DNA from: Apiotrichum sp. Y4204
Taxonomy: Eukaryota; Basidiomycota; Tremellomycetes; Trichosporonales; Trichosporonaceae
DNA length: 64,000 nucleotides
NCBI GenBank assembly: GCA_025531455.1
Contig: JAMYHL010000013.1
Location: 186,001-250,000 of the forward strand
Direction of reading: 5' to 3'
Below, piece by piece: positions 59,258-64,000 of the stretch. The number at the start of each line of letters is the position of its first letter. Position 1 is the first letter of the stretch. The translations under genes were made by a program, and so were the position numbers. The notes under the pieces are model-generated. The model saw only the letters and a program-made list of their open reading frames with translations. It was not told the origin of the DNA and ran no database searches.

Positions 59258-62103
59258 TGTGTACCGAGAAGGGGATGGGGTGTTGTCGCCAGAACGAGAG
59301 GAAAACGCAATGTTAAAGCTCGGAGTTCTGGTGGGTGCGATGGAATGCACAAAGAGATGCAAATCCAGTGCTGCTGGTCAGTTCTGTTCCTCCACTCTGC
59401 GTGGCTGCGCGGCAAACTTCAGGGAAAAACACAACATCAAAAGATACAGGGGGCCACATGGGTGTGTGCACACTGTGGCTTTTAATGACTGAGCGGGCCG
59501 GTGATTCGACGCTAGACCGCTCCGCCACCGCTAGCCCCGGCGCTGACCGCTGATAAGATGTGGGGCAAGAGCTTGCAGCGCCCTCTGCACTGCTTCTACA
59601 GCGGAGGTTCTGGGCCAACTTGGGAACGCGCGGCTTGCACACCATACACTGCGCCGCGAGAACTGTGGAGCCGCTCGCCTGCACACGCAAAAAAAAAAAA
59701 CCATCGGCTGTGCGTTTGTGCACCCTCGCCACTAGAAAAACTTACCGGATGAGGGAATAGGTGACACACGCGATGCGATATGCGGTCCGAGCGTCTGCGA
59801 TGTGTCTGTCGGTCCTTGAGGCTTGGGGTCTTGGTGGCGCGACGTTACGAGATTGCCGCGGAGTTGTTGCTCTTGGGCTCTTACAGTGCAGCCTGAAGAC
59901 GATTAGAAACAGAGATTTGGCGCTTTATTGCAGCGCTTCGCTAAGGGCACTCACCTACCTTCGCGTATACAGGGTGCCAGTGATGTGCCAGAAGTCGGAG
60001 AGTGAACAGTAACAATGAAGTTCGCTGCTCGATCTGTCAAAGATGAGATCGACGAAACCGATGAAGAGAGTGGACGGAAGGCGAGTCTCCACACAGCACT
60101 GCACACACAATCAATACGTGTATTCAACAGCCTGTGCTCTGCACGAGGGCGTGTGTGGTCTTGGTGACGGCGGTGCCGGAGGTGGTAATGGACAGTGTTG
60201 GGAGAATGTGTGGAACGACGAGTTCACTTGTCGCGCTCGTCGGTGACTTTGGTTGCGGACGTGGCCATGGAACCGCAGCAAGAGCGCAGCAAGAGGTAAC
60301 CGAATAAACAGAAAAAGCAGCAACCGCAGCAAGAGGCACAAACAAGGCCCAAAGGGCTGCTGCCTGCGCAAGGTCTCGGGTCAGGAAGCGCACTTTTTAT
60401 TAGAGTTGGAGCAATATGGGTGGACAACCTCGAGGTCTCCGGTCTCCGCCTCGTCTCCGCGCTCCATGTGGCCCCTGATGCATGAGGGGGCGGGGTGAGT
60501 ACTTGCGTACTCTTCAGAGGATCAGAGGTACAGAGTACGGATCGTACAGCCGCTGAGGGTTCAATAGGGTGGGTGGCGGTTACGTTGCCGATTCCTTGGA
60601 GCCAATGAATCAATGGTGCACATGCACATCTGGACACACATTATACATTGCATGCTGTGCAGATAGTGCCCAATTGCCGCGGCTTGGCAGCGCGGCAGCA
60701 GCGCAGCACATGGGCAGCAGTGTACGACGTGCAACTGCTACACTACTGCTAGAAATGGTGAAGAAAGAACATAGCTTGTGTGCGAGAAATAAATATAAAA
60801 AAAGGTGGTCTGAACTCATAGACGCCCCCTTGCCCCGTTTTATCTGCGACCCAGTTTTTTGATACAATGCGCAGTCGCAGGATCGCAGTTCGCGCAGCTC
60901 ACTCACATAACGCAAGGTCTCGTGGCCCCGGCCCCCCTCCCCCCCTTTTTCCCCTGTCTGCGGGATCTCCTGGATTGCCTTGATTGGTGTGCCTGGTGTT
61001 GGTGTGTGGTGTTCTCTGGCTCCATGCATCCATGGCTCTCTCATCCCGCACCGAGTCACCCCCTGTCGACCGTTTCAGACTATTGTAATAATGTGGATGG
61101 CAGAAACTGCCCCCTTGCATGAGTCGAATTCATGGCGGCGGCGCAAGCGGTATCATGTTCCATGCATCAAGCTCGCCAAATTGCCAGCTGTTATCCACAT
61201 GGTGTCGACCTAATCTCCTTCAACTAGTACTGTTCGTTGGCCAACTGCGCAATCTGCTCCATCTTGGTGGTGAGAAGAGAAGGGGCACTGATAACGGAGG
61301 TCAAGCAAGCTTATGCCTGTCGCCTGCCAGGATTCAGCTGGGTCCCCGTGACGGACCTCTCCGTCTATATGTCTCCGGCCACGCAGGCTATCCGCACTCT
61401 CCATGTCTCCGAGCGTGGCTCTCTGGGTGAGCCAGCTCCCCGACTGGAGTGAATTGGCAGCAATAATCCATACTCCGGTAATGTCCGCCGTTTACAGGCC
61501 CCACTGCACAGTACGCAAGGATATCAGCCTTGGGTGTGCGTTCGATTTTCCGCTTCCTGGCCATCCTTTCTTTCAACATGGTTGCCCCACGCCATGACTG
61601 CAGCTGAGGTTGGAACGTCCTATATTCTTGTGCGGCTCTGGTCACTGACTTTCCTTATGCCCTTTACACACGGCGCTCCTTGTGGCTTACTTACGGAGTT
61701 GTGGGCGTGTGCCATATCTGCTTATATTGGAGTGGCTGTCGACAAGACCGTCCTTCTTTGTGCTGCTTATTTACCCCTGCTCGACAAGCTCGGCGCTGAA
61801 GCCTTCAGGCGCGCGCCAATGCTACTGCTCGGTGAGGTGCGTCTGGTATTTATGGTAGGAGTGTGGAGTGTGGTCATTGGAACATGAACACAAAGTACAG
61901 CAAAAATACTAGAATAAATCAAGTAAAACTCAAAAAAGTCCACTTGAGCAATGCGAGCACCTCTCACAGCACCCCCACCTTTTACCCCGCCATGAGCATT
62001 GATCGCAGTTGAACACTATTGACCCAGCTCCGAGACGTTCTTACCCGTCGGGCCTCGGACTCGAGTGCCACAGGCCAGAGCTCCCGAACGCAACTTCAGC
62101 GCT
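59258..62103. other. intergenic region, no supported protein gene
   Basis: Scattered frames are short and unlike the codon use of the neighbouring genes. A Cys-rich hydrophobic translation at about 60224-60400 on the minus strand and a partial tRNA-like sequence near 59500-59540 were considered and not accepted. An A11 run lies at 59690-59700. Confidence 0.45.
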
Positions 62104-62180
62104 ACATCGTTGGTGAAACGGTATCATGCGTCGTTGCCAGCAGCCTCGACGCGGCAGGGGTTCGACTCCCTTACGATGTA
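62104..62180 (+). tRNA. tRNA-Gly(GCC) with a 6-nt intron
   Basis: A full cloverleaf folds by eye. Acceptor stem 62104-62110 pairs with 62173-62179 (7 bp) with discriminator A62180. D stem 62113-62116/62124-62127 includes one G-U pair and a GG-containing loop. Anticodon stem 62129-62133/62147-62151 has 5 bp. T stem 62156-62160/62168-62172 includes one G-U pair and encloses the loop TTCGACT. The anticodon loop reads TTGCCA-(GCAGCC)-T. Removing the 6 nt at 62140-62145 leaves a standard 7-nt loop with anticodon GCC, and the intron sits at the canonical 37/38 position. The mature length of 71 nt matches tRNA-Gly. Box B (GGTTCGACTCC) is perfect and box A is weak. A T5 run near 62211-62215 can terminate Pol III. 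The first pair is A1-U72, unusual for Gly, while C2-G71 is kept. Confidence 0.82.
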
Positions 62181-62737
62181 TAAGGTGTGCGCGCAGCCTC
62201 CTTCTCTTTTTCGGACGATGATGAAGGAGCTGTGGAAGATTCCAGTTCGAGGTACGAGGTGAATGGTGTGGATGGTTCGATGAGGATCGTGACTGGTTGA
62301 AGTCCCGGGTCCATTTTTGCCGTGGACCAACGGATGACGGATTAACGGACACTGTGACCCGAGCGCGTTCTCCTACGCCTCGGTAACTCGGTGGACTCGC
62401 GGACCCACACACCGCGAACAGTTGCAAGTAGACGCAGAAGCAAAGCTGGCGAGCAGGTGTTCCCTGGCTTCAGGAAATGATTCTCGGGGGCAAGGAAACT
62501 TCTAAGCCAGCCAACCAAAAAATCTTTCACGTTGTGGACTGCCGATTATTAACATCGAGGTGGCGATCTCATAGCATTGAAGAGCGACAGAACCAGTCAC
62601 ATGCCATTCCTGCCTTCCCACCGCTGGTGCCAGGGGTGATGTTGACTCCTGGTACAAATTTTGGCTGCTGTGAGCCAAATCCATCGCTGAGGGCCATCCT
62701 GGCCCGTGCGGACGTCGTGCGGACGCCTCTCTGACTC

Positions 62738-62983
62738 GTGCACCTGCGGCAGGAGTAGGTCGCGCGATCAGCGCCACCAGCTACCGAATGACGGCCAGCA
62801 AGATCCACCAGATACAAGATTAGGGCCTCGATGCGTGAGCGACACGCTGCTGGCACCCCGTAGGACCTTCCTAGGTGGACAGCAGCTTCGTTAACTCTAT
62901 GTCATTCACGGTGGGAACGCCTCCCTGGCATGTGCACCCGCGGCAAGAGGAGGTCGCGCGATCAGCGCCACCAACTACCGAAT
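62738..62983. repeat. 52-bp direct repeat, two copies 194 bp apart
   Basis: Copies at 62738-62789 and 62932-62983 run from GTGCAC to CTACCGAAT and differ at four positions (48 of 52 identical). The core GGTCGCGCGATCAGCGCCAC is identical in both. On the minus strand both copies translate in open frames to a shared motif, GGADRATxSCRxCT. No terminal repeat or mobile-element gene is seen. Confidence 0.85.
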
Positions 62984-63275
62984 AACTGTTGCACACCAGT
63001 AAAGAGACAGATCTCGAGTGTTTGGATCTGCAGCACCGGGGCGCCACCCGCGCGCCCTCTCTGGCATGGCTCGCGTGGCAAGATAAACAAGCTCGCATTC
63101 AGTTCATGTGAGCGGCAGGGTTGCTGGTACAGCGGCAGAACGTCCTAGGTAAGTAGCAACTCCGGTAGCTCTGGGTTTGTCTGTTGGTAACTAGCTGTCG
63201 CTGGTAGGCCCCGAGGACTTGTCCGCTTGGAGGTTAAAGTACATAAACACGTCTCGTGCAACCATGTCTGAAGTG

Positions 63276-63310
63276 AACACAACTTGGCACACAACTTGGC
63301 ACACAACTTG
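63276..63310. repeat. 12-bp tandem repeat (ACAACTTGGCAC) about x3
   Basis: Two full copies and one partial copy of ACAACTTGGCAC in tandem. Simple repeat with no evident function. Confidence 0.8.
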
Positions 63311-64000
63311 CAAAAGTCCGACGTTTGAGGCGTCCTGTCCGGCCTCACGTCGGACGGTACACATTCCAATGTCTCTCCTTCACGTCCGCCTCATGACGCC
63401 GTCCACCATCGCGATATTTGCTCGACCAGGAGATGCCAAGATATCACAAGAAACCGGACATGACATGCCGTCAGCCGCGTCGCAGGGCGTGACTTTCACG
63501 GGAGTAGCATGTATGTGCATCTGCGTTCCATCGCACGGCATGTGATGGGCGAGCACCGTTGATGCGCGGGGTTTGCCACTCAAGGGGACGCGACTGATTT
63601 TCGTCCGCGCCCGGGAAAAATGGAAAGAATGGAAAATGGAAAATGGAAAGCAAAAAGCAGACTGTCACGAGTGACGGTGGTGACAGTGACGGTGGTGACG
63701 GTGCCCCTGCGGGTAACGGTGTCACAGTGGGCCGTACTGCTGCGGGGCCCAAACAGAACGGGACGGAGTACATATAGATACCAGGGGCCGCGCAGCGTTG
63801 CAGCGCACGATGAGACACCAGACACAAGAGGTGAGTTGTTGAAGATTCTGCAGCCCGGCAAGAATTCGCGGAATCGCAGGAAGAGCCTAGGAAGCACAGC
63901 TCCTCCGCCCCGCAGATCAGCAATCAGGGGACATGTGATCTACGTGACGCGCGACACGCTTAGCGCTAGCGCCCGACTAGCAACGATCACCGAGATCTGC

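Larger units (their letters stand above)
62181..64000. other. gene-poor right end
   Basis: No protein gene is supported. It holds a 52-bp direct repeat, a 12-bp tandem repeat near 63276-63310 and GACGGTGGT-type repeats at about 63672-63705. The contrast with the dense interior may mark a large intergenic region or a promoter for a gene beyond the window. Confidence 0.45.

Noticed and set aside
59490..59545. tRNA-Ser/Leu-like sequence (minus strand, GGTGGCGGAGCGGTCTAGCG then TCGAATC)
   Set aside because: It resembles a box A/D arm followed by a T-loop fragment, but the two are too close together. No anticodon arm or closing acceptor stem forms. At most a tRNA fragment.
60124..60400. Cys-rich hydrophobic minus-strand frames resembling a small membrane protein
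   Set aside because: There is no ATG in good position, no conserved family pattern that I recognise, and several overlapping frames are equally open.
61534..61887. plus-strand frame with a membrane-like translation
   Set aside because: Codon use is unlike the real genes here, no splice or start support, and no recognised family.
1..64000. transposons, CRISPR arrays, rRNA genes, viral insertions, secondary-metabolite cluster
   Set aside because: No transposase, integrase, reverse-transcriptase, spacer-repeat array, rRNA-like sequence, capsid or polymerase motif, or clustered biosynthetic enzymes were seen.

Overview
The window comes from a nuclear fungal genome. Almost every gene is split by short GT-AG introns, mostly 32-90 nt. 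The introns have GTGAGT/GTAAGT-like donors and a CTGAC or CTAAC branch motif close to a CAG acceptor. Codons are GC-rich. The gene set (fungal phytochrome, Sfp1, Bqt4, neutral trehalase, GT15 mannosyltransferase, hamartin/Tsc1) and the tiny introns point to a basidiomycete yeast. Tremellomycetes, probably Trichosporonales, is my inference; no rRNA or other decisive marker is present.

Layout. Positions 1-751 (-): a putative secreted Ser/Thr/Pro-rich protein that runs off the left edge and has an in-frame stop in its signal-peptide region. Positions 3352-9684 (+): two neighbouring DnaJ-like genes, one with a degenerate HPE in place of HPD. Positions 9873-11333 (-) and 11645-13393 (+): a divergent pair, an STK16/Env7-type kinase and a CCA-adding enzyme with an apparent dual start. 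Positions 14116-15559 (+): a nitrilase, convergent with TSC1/hamartin at 15707-18031 (-). Positions 19626-25398: SFP1-like zinc finger (+), MRT4 (-) and BQT4-like (+). Positions 25399-31681: a long stretch without recognisable genes, with simple repeats and a G19 run. Positions 31682-38108: a Snf1-activating/CaMKK-type kinase (+), SKI8/WDR61 (-) and a YjbQ/UPF0047 protein split into micro-exons (+). Positions 41032-45673 (+): a complete phytochrome histidine kinase. It converges on alpha-tubulin at 46396-48102 (-). Positions 49879-51847 (-): an 11-exon alpha/beta hydrolase. Positions 54221-59257: neutral trehalase (+) and a GT15 alpha-1,2-mannosyltransferase (-). The right end has no recognisable protein gene but holds a tRNA-Gly(GCC) gene with a 6-nt intron and a 52-bp direct repeat.

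The genes do not form an operon or an obvious biosynthetic cluster. One loose theme is growth and nutrient control. TSC1 (TORC1 brake), SFP1 (ribosome-biogenesis activator) and MRT4 (60S assembly) are contiguous. A Snf1-activating kinase and trehalase lie further along. The phytochrome adds red-light sensing. All exon boundaries were read by eye from splice motifs plus frame continuity. They are phase-consistent unless stated, but no transcript data were used.
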